Assembly (NCBI GenBank): GCA_036272735.1
Contig: DATAYF010000140.1
Location: 1-16,629 of the forward strand
Direction: 5' to 3'
DNA: 16,629 nt
Origin: DATAYF01 sp036272735
GTDB taxonomy: Bacteria; Chloroflexota; Ktedonobacteria; Ktedonobacterales; Ktedonobacteraceae
Each line of letters begins with the position of its first letter. Within the stretch, counting starts at the first letter, position 1. Below the pieces are notes generated by a model. It was not told the origin of the DNA and did not search any database. It saw nothing but the letters and a program-made list of their open reading frames with translations. Both the position numbers and the translations under genes were made by a program. Of this stretch, positions 5,553 through 12,366 are shown piece by piece.

Positions 5553-7073
5553 ATGAACGACAATAGCCGCTTTAGCACATTCACGGATCGCGCCAAACAC
5601 GTCCTGGAGCTGGCCCAGGAGGAATCTGCCTTTTTCCAGCATCACTATCTTGGTACGGAACATGTGTTACTGGGCTTGTCGCGCGAAGGAGGGGGCACGG
5701 CGGCCAAGGTCTTATCTAGTCTGGGCTTGACGCTCGATCAATTGCACGTTGCGACCGAGGAGCTTGTCGGTCGGGGACCTGAGGGCGATAGGGTTGAAAT
5801 TCAGATGACGCTGGACGCGAAACGGGTCGTGGATATGGCTATCAGCGAGGCGAAACGTATGGACTCCGACTCGGTCGATACGGAACACCTGCTGCTGGGG
5901 CTGTTGCAAGTGACCGAGTGCGACGCGATGCAAATTTTACAAAGCTTCGATGTTCCCCTGGAAAAAGTGCGTGTGCGCGCGCAACAGTTTACCAATTTCA
6001 AGAAAAGCTTCAGGCTCAAGCATCCTTCGGGGCTGGGGATAGCTAGTGGTGACATAACAATAACACCCCAGGCACGTGTGACCGCCGAGCATGTCCGCTT
6101 CGATAAGTTTACCGAGCGCGCCCGCAAAGTTTTGAGTCTTGCCCAGGAGGAGGCGCAGCGCTTCCAGCACAACTACATCGGCACAGAACACCTGCTGCTG
6201 GGCCTGGTGCGTGAGGGTGAAGGGGTGGCCGCTAAAGTACTGGAAAACATGGGCGTACAGTTGGCCGATATACGCAAAGCAGTCGAATTCATTATCGGGC
6301 GCGGTGATCGCATCGTCCTGGGGGAAATCGGGCTGACCCCACGAGCGAAGAAAGTCATCGAACTGGCGGTGGACGAGGCGCGCCGTTTAAATCATCATTT
6401 TATCGGCACAGAACACCTGCTGCTGGGCCTGGTACGCGAGGGCGAAGGTATCGCGGCGGGCGTGCTGGAAAGCCTGGGTGTGAACCTGGAAAGAGTGCGC
6501 ACGAATACCATCCTGGTACTCAGTGCCACTGGTACTACAACGGCGTCAGTTTCGCATTCGTACCAAGCACGCCGCACTCGCACCGAGGAGGCTACGTCGG
6601 AAGAGGTGCGCAAGCAATTGCAGGATATTGCGCTGACGCCAATGGCGGAGCAGGTGCTCGTGTTCGCGCAAAGCTGTTCGCACACCTTTCAACATGGCTA
6701 CGTCGGTACCGAACACCTCCTATATGGCCTGACACGCGTCAGTGACGAGCTAACGAACCAGGTGCTTAATGACCAGGGCGTCACCTATGCCCAGGTGGTG
6801 AGCGCGCTTAACAGTACGCTAGGGCATGGAATCAACACCTGGCATGGTACGGTCCCCTTGACGCCACGGGTGCAAGAGATCTTCCACCTTGCCTCTGATC
6901 TGACAAAGCAGCGCACCCAACCAGCCGTGGGGCCGGAGCATATTCTGTGGGGATTGCTCGCCATCAACGACGGCAACGCCAACGACATTTTTACCCAATT
7001 GCACGTCAACGTGGAAGACATACGCACAAAACTACAGGCTGCGATGGATGGCGGTGGGCATGAAGATGAATAA
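5553..7073 (+). CDS. Orphan protein of three tandem Clp N-terminal domains
   Basis: 506 residues from ATG 5553, which follows GAGGGA (5539-5544) by eight bases. It consists of three Clp N-terminal (ClpR) domains, each a pair of roughly 60-residue helical repeats: about 11-73 and 85-144, 186-248 and 260-318, and 360-420 and 435-494. Each unit has the signature (G/D)xEHLLLGL: GTEH 34-37, DTEH 109-112, GTEH 210-213, GTEH 285-288, GTEH 385-388, GPEH 460-463. No Walker A or B motif and no AAA+ module follow, so it cannot unfold proteins by itself. In ClpC and ClpB this domain binds adaptors and substrates. The second domain is closest to canonical ClpC, and the third is the most diverged. Possible roles are a substrate or adaptor scaffold, a sponge for adaptor proteins, or a sensor. 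The helical protein gene downstream may be cotranscribed. Confidence 0.85.
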   Translation: MNDNSRFSTFTDRAKHVLELAQEESAFFQHHYLGTEHVLLGLSREGGGTAAKVLSSLGLTLDQLHVATEELVGRGPEGDRVEIQMTLDAKRVVDMAISEAKRMDSDSVDTEHLLLGLLQVTECDAMQILQSFDVPLEKVRVRAQQFTNFKKSFRLKHPSGLGIASGDITITPQARVTAEHVRFDKFTERARKVLSLAQEEAQRFQHNYIGTEHLLLGLVREGEGVAAKVLENMGVQLADIRKAVEFIIGRGDRIVLGEIGLTPRAKKVIELAVDEARRLNHHFIGTEHLLLGLVREGEGIAAGVLESLGVNLERVRTNTILVLSATGTTTASVSHSYQARRTRTEEATSEEVRKQLQDIALTPMAEQVLVFAQSCSHTFQHGYVGTEHLLYGLTRVSDELTNQVLNDQGVTYAQVVSALNSTLGHGINTWHGTVPLTPRVQEIFHLASDLTKQRTQPAVGPEHILWGLLAINDGNANDIFTQLHVNVEDIRTKLQAAMDGGGHEDE

Positions 7074-7106
7074 ATGTGCATGGCAGAGAGGATGCTCGTA
7101 ATGTTC

Positions 7107-7229
7107 GTAGGGACCGATTGATCGTGTCCATCAAACCCAGCCGACCAGCAAAAATCGCAGCCGCACGAGCGTGGGGCGTTGGGTTGATTGGTTAGGAGGG
7201 TACGGCGGACACGATCAATCGGTCCCTAC
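7107..7229. mobile_element. MITE-like element with 23-bp perfect terminal inverted repeats
   Basis: GTAGGGACCGATTGATCGTG plus TCC (7107-7129) is repeated exactly in inverted orientation at 7207-7229. The 77-base interior continues the pairing imperfectly (ATCAAACCCA near 7130 with TGGGTTGAT near 7180). A TA dinucleotide lies one base inside each end (7108-7109 and 7227-7228), so TA target duplication of the IS630/mariner kind is conceivable. It has no coding capacity. A related fragment lies at 1939-1984, which supports a dispersed repeat. It sits between the Clp-domain gene and the next gene, where it may also act as an RNA hairpin. Confidence 0.6.
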
Positions 7230-7278
7230 ACCAAAACACCATTTTTGCATCGTAAACGTGGCGGGGAGGACTTGTGGC

Positions 7279-8118
7279 ATGGAAAACGATCAGCAGGGCA
7301 TGCTCGACGAGGAAGATACGGTGATCCTGTCCCAGAACGAGCATAGCGAACAACTAGGCGCTATTAGCGAGCGGCTGGCAACGCTGCTCGCGTTCATTCA
7401 CACCTATTTCGATGAGCGCATCGATCACGAGGACCTCACCAGCTTCAATTTCTGCCTGCAACGCCTGTTCAGCGGCATCGACATGCTGTACATCGCCCTC
7501 TTGCCCGAACTCAAAAGGTATACAGCACAGCAGCAGCGCAACTACTATACATTGCCGAACCAGGGCCAGGTTCAGAGCGAGCAAGCAGCCAACCGCTACT
7601 ATATCTGGGTCTGCTTGCAAAAGGTGAAGCACCAGCTTGAGCGTATCGAGGCGCACTGCCAGCTTGCCAATAATCTCGCTGTGGCGCTGCTCGAAGCCCT
7701 CACGCTGCACGAACCCGCTGCTAATGAGCAACCTGTGGCCTTGCTGCCGACCATTTCGCGTGAGCAGTGGAAGAACGAACTCGCGGTGGTTACGGATCGT
7801 GTTGGCGATTGGCAGCACAAACATGGCGAGCAAGGTGCGTTCTCCATGCAGTTCGCGGGCCAGCTCACCAGTATTCCCACGCTTGCGCACATGGACACGG
7901 CTTTCGACCTGCTACTGGATAATGCCAGCGCCATTTTTGGTACCATCCTCGCCGATTTTCGCGCGGTCACTCCTGGCGACGATGAAGTGCTCGCCACGTT
8001 GCTGCTCGACATCATGCAAAAAAATGACCTGCTGCTCTGGCATATCGACGTGCTGCTCGAACCTTTATCACCTCTGCTGAAACAATTCACCGTCAACACG
8101 CGTGTGACGCGCCCCTGA
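7279..8118 (+). CDS. Helical protein of unknown function downstream of the Clp-domain gene
   Basis: 279 residues from ATG 7279, which follows a strong ribosome-binding site GGGGAGGA (7263-7270) by eight bases. A longer frame starting at 7171 would begin inside the repeat element at 7107-7229 and is not preferred. The protein is acidic, without signal peptide or membrane helices, and looks almost wholly helical: about 22-90 (aromatic and Leu rich), 100-145, 160-180 and 200-268. The last helix pair (LATLLLDIMQKNDLLLWHID) is faintly reminiscent of the C-terminal helix of Dps/ferritin-like proteins, but no ferroxidase His/Glu set can be found, so I do not call it so. It is likely cotranscribed with the Clp-domain gene, which makes a functional link such as substrate or partner possible but unproven. 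Confidence 0.55.
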   Translation: MENDQQGMLDEEDTVILSQNEHSEQLGAISERLATLLAFIHTYFDERIDHEDLTSFNFCLQRLFSGIDMLYIALLPELKRYTAQQQRNYYTLPNQGQVQSEQAANRYYIWVCLQKVKHQLERIEAHCQLANNLAVALLEALTLHEPAANEQPVALLPTISREQWKNELAVVTDRVGDWQHKHGEQGAFSMQFAGQLTSIPTLAHMDTAFDLLLDNASAIFGTILADFRAVTPGDDEVLATLLLDIMQKNDLLLWHIDVLLEPLSPLLKQFTVNTRVTRP

Positions 8119-8133
8119 CCGCTTGATTAGGGA

Positions 8134-8162
8134 TTGTAATTCCCTGTTGATCGTGTTAAAAT
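8134..8162 (+). promoter_or_regulatory. Candidate promoter for the T-box leader and thrS
   Basis: TTGTAA (8134-8139) and TAAAAT (8157-8162) are 17 bases apart; TATAAT at 8162-8167 is an alternative -10 with poorer spacing. The -35 box lies at the centre of an inverted repeat AGGGA (8129-8133) / TCCCT (8141-8145). The promoter starts only about 15 bases after the preceding stop codon, so thrS has its own transcription unit. Confidence 0.45.
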
Positions 8163-8189
8163 ATAATGAAAAGCTAGCTTATATAGAGA

Positions 8190-8454
8190 AGAAGCATTCA
8201 GACGAGACATGTCCCTTCCCAGGGGTTATCAGAGAGGAAGCGCCACCGGCTGCAAGCGCTCCGACCCGCAAGAAGTACGATACCCCTCGTCAGCCTGTAC
8301 CGAGCCAGTAAGGTACACGTTCGAGCCACGTTACCGGCTCTCCAAAGCGCATTGTACGTATATGTGTGATCACAATGCGAAATCTGGGTGGAACCACGGA
8401 AAGCTTATTCCAATAACAGCCTTTTCGTCCCTGTGTGGATGAAAAGGTTTTTTT
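8190..8454 (+). promoter_or_regulatory. T-box riboswitch controlling thrS
   Basis: A leader that senses uncharged tRNA. The T-box sequence is at 8381-8398 (AATCTGGGTGGAACCACG). Its bulge UGGA (8389-8392) can pair with a tRNA acceptor end UCCA, which fits a tRNA-Thr with U73. Stem III is CGCATTGT (8348-8355) with ACAATGCG (8372-8379). The antiterminator pairs GGG (8386-8388) and ACG (8396-8398) with CGT CCC (8426-8431), around the 7-base bulge TGGAACC. The competing terminator uses CCTTTTCGTCC (8420-8430). Upstream, 8200-8345 contains pairable segments such as AGGGGTTATC (8221-8230) with GATACCCCT (8279-8287) and GAGCC with GGCTC (8302-8306, 8336-8340). I could not assign stem I or the threonine specifier codon uniquely; ACC at about 8333-8335, opposite an AGTA, is one candidate. 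The 5' boundary is approximate. Confidence 0.9.
8420..8454 (+). terminator. Intrinsic terminator of the thrS T-box
   Basis: CCTTTTCGTCC (8420-8430) pairs with GGATGAAAAGG (8437-8447) across loop CTGTGT, with one G-U pair, followed by seven T (8448-8454). The 5' arm overlaps the CGTCCC needed for the antiterminator, so the two structures exclude each other. Thirty-five bases later comes the thrS start. Confidence 0.9.
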
Positions 8455-8489
8455 GCGTGTCGTAGTTGTAGCGTAGGAGGAGCATTTAT

Positions 8490-10280
8490 ATGTCAGTTGA
8501 AGCAGAAGTAGGAGGATCCGTCAATTATACGCCTATCGAGCGTATGCGCCACTCGGCGGCCCACGTGATGGCAGAAGCGGTGCAGGAGATTTTTCCTGAT
8601 GCCAAATTTGCCATTGGACCGGCCATCGAGGACGGTTTCTACTACGATTTTGACCTGCCGCGCGCGCTCACGCCGGAAGACTTGCCTGATATCGAGCAGC
8701 GCATGCAGCGCATCGTCGCGGCCAAGTACCCCTTCCTCGGTGACAAGTGGTCACGTGAGAAGGCGCTTGAGTACTTTCGCAACAAAGACCAGGACTACAA
8801 GATCGAGTTGATTGAAAGCTTGCCCGATGCCGAGGTCGGCATGTACCGGCAGGGCAATTTTCTCGATCTGTGTCGTGGTCAACACGTTGAGAATACCGGC
8901 GAGATCGGCCCGTTCAAGCTGATGCGCGTGGCCGGTGCCTACTGGCGTGGTGACGAGCATCGCCCGATGTTGCAGCGCATCTACGGGACGGCCTGGTCTA
9001 ATCAGGAGGAGTTGGAGCAATATCTCTGGCGCTTGGAAGAGGCGGCCAAACGCGATCACCGCAAGCTTGGTCGCGAATTGAAGCTCTTCGTCATGAGCGA
9101 CGACGTGCCCGCCGGTGTCCCCATGTTCCTGCCACGCGGCGAGATGTTGCGCCACCTGATGGAGGAGTACGTGCGTGAGTTGCAGGCGAGCTACGGCTAC
9201 GATCACGTCTGGACCTCGCATCTCGGCAAGGTGCGCCTGTACAAAACGTCGCGTCACTGGTATACGTATCGCGAAGACATGTTCCCGGTTATGCACGGTG
9301 AGCAGGAGCTGTCGGAGGACGAGGCGTACGTGCTCAAGCCGATGAACTGCCCGCATCACATGGCGCTCTACAAAACGCAGATGCACAGCTATCGTGAGCT
9401 ACCGGTGCGCTATGCCGAGTTCGCCACGCTGTACCGCTACGAGAAGGCGGGCACGTTGTCGGGCCTGGCGCGTGTGCGCAGCGTGACGCAGGATGACGCG
9501 CACGTCTTCATGCGCCCTGACCAGATCCAGCAGGAGTTTGATCTCGCTGTGAACCTGACGCTTGAGGCCTTCAATACCTATGGCCTGAGTGATTACTGGG
9601 TGCGCCTCTCGCTGCGTGATCCGCTCAATAAAGAAGAGTACATCGGCAGCGACGAGGTCTGGGAGTCGTCCGAGGCTGCCCTGCGTGGTGCGGTTGAAGG
9701 CAAGGGTCTGAACTACGAGATCGGTATTGGCGAGGCGGCTTTTTACGGTCCGAAAGTTGACTTCATGGTACGCGACGCCCTGGGTCGCCAGTGGCAGTGT
9801 TCAACGGTCCAGCTCGACTTCAACCAGCCGGAGAACTTCGAGTTGGAGTACGTTGGCGAGGACGGTCAGACGCACCGCCCGGTCATCCTCCATCGTGCCG
9901 TGACGGGTTCAACCGAACGTTTCATGGCAATGCTGATCGAGCATTATGCTGGCGCTTTCCCGGTCTGGCTAGCGCCATTGCAGGTTGAGGTTATTCCGAT
10001 TGCCGACCGTCATGCCGAGTACGCCAACAAGGTTTTGGAAACGCTCAAGGCTGCCGGTATCCGCGCCGAAATCGATGTACGTGGCGACCGCATGAACGCC
10101 AAGATCCGTGACGCCCAGTTGCAGAAGATCCCCTACATGCTGGTGGTTGGTGACAAAGAGGCGGCAGCCGAGGCCGTTGCCGTGCGCCTGCGCAGCAACG
10201 AAAACCTGGGTGCGCAGCCGCTCACGCAATTTGTTGAGCGCATTAAAGGCATCATCAGCACGAAAAGCCGCGAGTTGTAA
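8490..10280 (+). CDS. thrS: Threonyl-tRNA synthetase lacking the TGS domain
   Basis: Class II synthetase that charges tRNA-Thr with threonine and edits serine mischarging; cytoplasmic. It has 596 residues from ATG 8490, nine bases after AGGAGG (8475-8480). The editing domain begins almost at once: HSAAH (21-25) gives the HxxxH motif, and Cys128/His132 in CRGQH complete its metal-like site. In the catalytic core the zinc ligands are Cys287 (LKPMNCPHH), His338 (DDAHVF) and His468 (ILHRAVTGS). Motif 2 lies at about 307-330 (RYAEFATLYRYEKAG) and motif 3 at GSTERFMAMLIEH (473-485). The anticodon-binding domain occupies about 493-590. The usual 60-residue N-terminal TGS domain is missing, as in some other bacterial lineages; no upstream in-frame coding for it is possible because the T-box terminator lies there. 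Expression is controlled by the T-box, and the gene ends at the palindrome at 10290. Confidence 0.97.
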   Translation: MSVEAEVGGSVNYTPIERMRHSAAHVMAEAVQEIFPDAKFAIGPAIEDGFYYDFDLPRALTPEDLPDIEQRMQRIVAAKYPFLGDKWSREKALEYFRNKDQDYKIELIESLPDAEVGMYRQGNFLDLCRGQHVENTGEIGPFKLMRVAGAYWRGDEHRPMLQRIYGTAWSNQEELEQYLWRLEEAAKRDHRKLGRELKLFVMSDDVPAGVPMFLPRGEMLRHLMEEYVRELQASYGYDHVWTSHLGKVRLYKTSRHWYTYREDMFPVMHGEQELSEDEAYVLKPMNCPHHMALYKTQMHSYRELPVRYAEFATLYRYEKAGTLSGLARVRSVTQDDAHVFMRPDQIQQEFDLAVNLTLEAFNTYGLSDYWVRLSLRDPLNKEEYIGSDEVWESSEAALRGAVEGKGLNYEIGIGEAAFYGPKVDFMVRDALGRQWQCSTVQLDFNQPENFELEYVGEDGQTHRPVILHRAVTGSTERFMAMLIEHYAGAFPVWLAPLQVEVIPIADRHAEYANKVLETLKAAGIRAEIDVRGDRMNAKIRDAQLQKIPYMLVVGDKEAAAEAVAVRLRSNENLGAQPLTQFVERIKGIISTKSREL

Positions 10281-10289
10281 CCATCGCTC

Positions 10290-10362
10290 ATGCACAAACG
10301 CATAAAGGATAGTTAATGGTTTCCGGAACCATTAACTATCCTTTATGCGTTTGTGCATTTTC
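10290..10362 (+). terminator. Long palindrome after thrS, copy 4 (one-base-shorter loop)
   Basis: A 32-base arm (10290-10321) pairs perfectly with 10327-10358 around a 5-base loop TCCGG. From outside in, the left arm reads ATGCACAAACGC, ATAAAG, GATAG, TTAATGGTT. Compared with the copies at 1872 and 3785, one A is missing at the centre, so the core is no longer an even palindrome. TTTT (10358-10361) follows the stem. It begins ten bases after the thrS stop codon and is the probable thrS terminator. Confidence 0.75.
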
Positions 10363-10540
10363 GTGGCAATGGCTCCAAATAGGAGTCGCCTTGCATGCAT
10401 CGTATCCTATATTTGCGGTGGAATCGTTTCAATAATAGCATGTACCATTCGTGATATCATATTGAAGCATGTTCGTCTTACATCGTGGACACCTTATATT
10501 TTGGGCATCTCTATAACACCCATCAGGGAGCGCAATATCT
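10363..10540 (+). other. Spacer upstream of the lipoprotein gene
   Basis: No gene or strong repeat was found between the thrS palindrome and the lipoprotein start. TATATT at 10495-10500 could be a -10 box, but no good -35 box lies 16-18 bases upstream (TTCGTC at 10472-10477 is the best). The promoter of the lipoprotein gene must lie here or the gene is fed by read-through. Confidence 0.3.
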
Positions 10541-12007
10541 GTGAAAATTTCATGGCAAACCTTGCTGCCTGGCTGTCTCGCCATCCTCCTGCTGATCACG
10601 CTGGGAGCTTGTAGTGGCACCGTCAATAGCAACACTCTTTCCAACCCGTCCTCCACTGATGTTGCAGCGACATCGACCCCTTCGCCTACGCCTGATGCTG
10701 GGGGGGCGGCGGGTGCGAGCTATACTTATGTGCGCAACAATCAGGTCTGGATTGTTGCCCATAATACTCCGGCGAAACAAATTACCAATTTCAACTATAG
10801 CCAGATGTCCCCCGCGCCCACCGTCAGCTTCGATCAACCGCTCTGGTTCGCTCACGGTCGTTTCCTGGTCATCAAAATGCGCGCATCCAACCAGGGGGGC
10901 GTAGGTGGTAGCTGCGGCAGCACCGTCACCCTCGGTCAGTTGAGCACGCTCATGGTCTACGATACCATCACGGCGAAGCTGCAACCGATCTTGCTACCAG
11001 GCGACCGCAAACCCGATCCGAACGCGTACGATGGGCAGTGGAGTTATATTTTTCAGCAGGATGATACCCACCTGCTGGCCTGGCATCTCGCTAACGGTAA
11101 CGCTCAGGCGGGCTTGTATCGTGTTGATATGACGCAACTCATGCCTGCTACCAGCACTGGCACTGCTGGCGCGACTGGCACGCTCACGCCGCAATTGCTG
11201 GTCGCGGCGGGACGCCTGACCAATTCTACCAATAACCTGGGTACCCCCGTCGCGACCAGCACGAGCACGCCCACTAATCAGGCGACGCCAACGGTGCAGG
11301 GGACGCCGACCGTGCAGGGAACGTTGGCCTACCACTTGCAAACCATGCCCATGCGCTACGCCAACCATACGCTCTACTACCAGACGGTGCAGGACCTCGG
11401 AAACCAGCGCTCCAACCTCGCCATCTATCGCATTGCCATCGATGACCCGCTGGCTCAGGCGCAAGAGGTCACAGACATGGGGACCATCCAGGTGTGCGTG
11501 CCCTCCGCTGGCAATAACAATACGCCAGGCACGTTCGTTGAGCCGGGCTGGGATGTTTCCCCAAACGGGCAATACCTGGCGGTGCAGAAGGTCACCGCTG
11601 ACGATGCAAGCAATCATACCAGCCAGCTTTTCCTCATGAAGCTGAGTAAAGCACAGACGACCACGCTCGGCACCTCACCGCGTTGGGCCACTTCGCTGCT
11701 CAATCAAGCGGTGCGCATCTTCTGGTCGCCTGATAACAAAAATATCATGATCGAATCCACGCAAAGTACCGCCGCTGGCAATTACTTGCTGCTGAGTGTG
11801 AATAGCGCCAACCTTTCGGCCATCACCACCTATTCCATCACCAACCTCGGTATGATCACGTGGAAGGGCAACGGTCCTCAGTTCGCGCTCTATAGCACGC
11901 AGCCGTACTCCGCAGCCATGACTGGCAATATTGTGACCTATCAGCTTGGCAAGCCCACGGGCCAACTGCTGATCCCCGCCGCCTCTAGTTTCGCCTGGTC
12001 GGATTAG
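10541..12007 (+). CDS. Lipoprotein with propeller-like extracellular domain
   Basis: 488 residues from GTG 10541, ten bases after AGGGAG (10525-10530). Residues 1-23 are a lipoprotein signal peptide with lipobox LGAC and lipidation Cys24. A low-complexity linker rich in Ser, Thr, Pro and Ala (about 25-60) follows, typical for a tether to the membrane. The remainder is rich in beta strands with recurring pieces such as NQVWIVAHN, SYIFQQDDTHLLAWHL, PNGQYLAVQKV and RIFWSPDNKNIMIES. These resemble the WSPDG/F-type blades of TolB and WD40-like propellers, although no exact blade count can be given. A second Thr/Pro-rich insert (about 225-262) includes the tandem repeat TPTVQG TPTVQG, encoded by two near-identical 18-bp units (11285-11302, 11303-11320). 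Ligand and partner are unknown. The gene stands alone between a palindrome and the hairpin at 12013. Confidence 0.7.
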   Translation: MKISWQTLLPGCLAILLLITLGACSGTVNSNTLSNPSSTDVAATSTPSPTPDAGGAAGASYTYVRNNQVWIVAHNTPAKQITNFNYSQMSPAPTVSFDQPLWFAHGRFLVIKMRASNQGGVGGSCGSTVTLGQLSTLMVYDTITAKLQPILLPGDRKPDPNAYDGQWSYIFQQDDTHLLAWHLANGNAQAGLYRVDMTQLMPATSTGTAGATGTLTPQLLVAAGRLTNSTNNLGTPVATSTSTPTNQATPTVQGTPTVQGTLAYHLQTMPMRYANHTLYYQTVQDLGNQRSNLAIYRIAIDDPLAQAQEVTDMGTIQVCVPSAGNNNTPGTFVEPGWDVSPNGQYLAVQKVTADDASNHTSQLFLMKLSKAQTTTLGTSPRWATSLLNQAVRIFWSPDNKNIMIESTQSTAAGNYLLLSVNSANLSAITTYSITNLGMITWKGNGPQFALYSTQPYSAAMTGNIVTYQLGKPTGQLLIPAASSFAWSD

Positions 12008-12012
12008 CGCGT

Positions 12013-12038
12013 GGGCGACCCCCGCAAGGGGGTCGCCC
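12013..12038 (+). terminator. GC-rich hairpin after the lipoprotein gene
   Basis: GGGCGACCCCC (12013-12023) and GGGGGTCGCCC (12028-12038) form a perfect 11-bp stem with a GCAA tetraloop, starting five bases after the stop codon. There is no clear T-run, so it may act as a Rho-associated or structural 3' end. Confidence 0.6.
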
Positions 12039-12066
12039 CATGTGGGGTCGTTGCTTAAATAACGCG

Positions 12067-12179
12067 ATGTGCAAGTTTCTCTAAGCGGGGTCCAGGGGCG
12101 GTAGCCCCTGGCGGGGTGTGGGGTGTCCCCACCTGCTCTTTCTCCTTGCCGCCGAAGGCGGCGAAAAAAACTTGCACAT
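12067..12179. repeat. 113-bp structured element: three hairpins enclosed by a 12-bp stem
   Basis: ATGTGCAAGTTT (12067-12078) pairs perfectly with AAACTTGCACAT (12168-12179). Inside are three perfect hairpins in a row: CCAGGGGC/GCCCCTGG (12092-12099, 12104-12111; loop GGTA), GTGGGG/CCCCAC (12118-12123, 12127-12132; loop TGT) and GCCGCC/GGCGGC (12148-12153, 12157-12162; loop GAA). GCGGGGT occurs on both sides of the first hairpin. It does not code. It is either a MITE-like or intergenic repeat element, or a structured RNA. The strand is undefined. Confidence 0.55.
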
Positions 12180-12366
12180 TGGGTTAAATAAAATGTGGTA
12201 GGTTACTAATATTTCAGAAACTTGTGGCTTTAACGCGTTTCGCGCCGTTATAATTATGTGTTCGTGATATAGTATATAGGCGTGCGTGGCGGTGTTGGTG
12301 GTGGCAGTGCGCGATCACAAGTACCGCGCAGTCTAATCACGAGGTTGTGTGAAGGATTGTTAGAGC
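12180..12366 (+). other. Spacer upstream of the TPR gene
   Basis: AT-rich at first, then rich in G and T. TATAAT at 12249-12254 is a perfect -10 box, but the nearest -35-like sequence (TTGTGG, 12222-12227) is 21 bases away. A second -10-like TATAGT lies at 12268-12273. The promoter of the TPR gene is therefore probably here but cannot be fixed. No other feature was seen. Confidence 0.35.

Noticed and set aside
7171..7278. Upstream start extending the helical protein by 36 residues
   Set aside because: It starts within the inverted-repeat element and lacks a ribosome-binding site, whereas ATG 7279 follows GGGGAGGA at ideal distance.
7980..8080. Dps/ferritin-like C-terminal helix in the helical protein
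   Set aside because: Resemblance is limited to one helix, and the iron-ligand His/Asp/Glu set of Dps is not visible, so no function was assigned.
8123..8442. Two short plus-strand frames between 8118 and thrS
   Set aside because: They run through the T-box structures, so the sequence is explained by the riboswitch.
8751..9386. 211-residue minus-strand frame inside thrS
   Set aside because: It is opposite a highly conserved essential gene, with no recognisable domain and no promoter or ribosome-binding site.
10994..11617. 207-residue minus-strand frame inside the lipoprotein gene
   Set aside because: Shadow of the lipoprotein codons; Arg-rich and without motifs.
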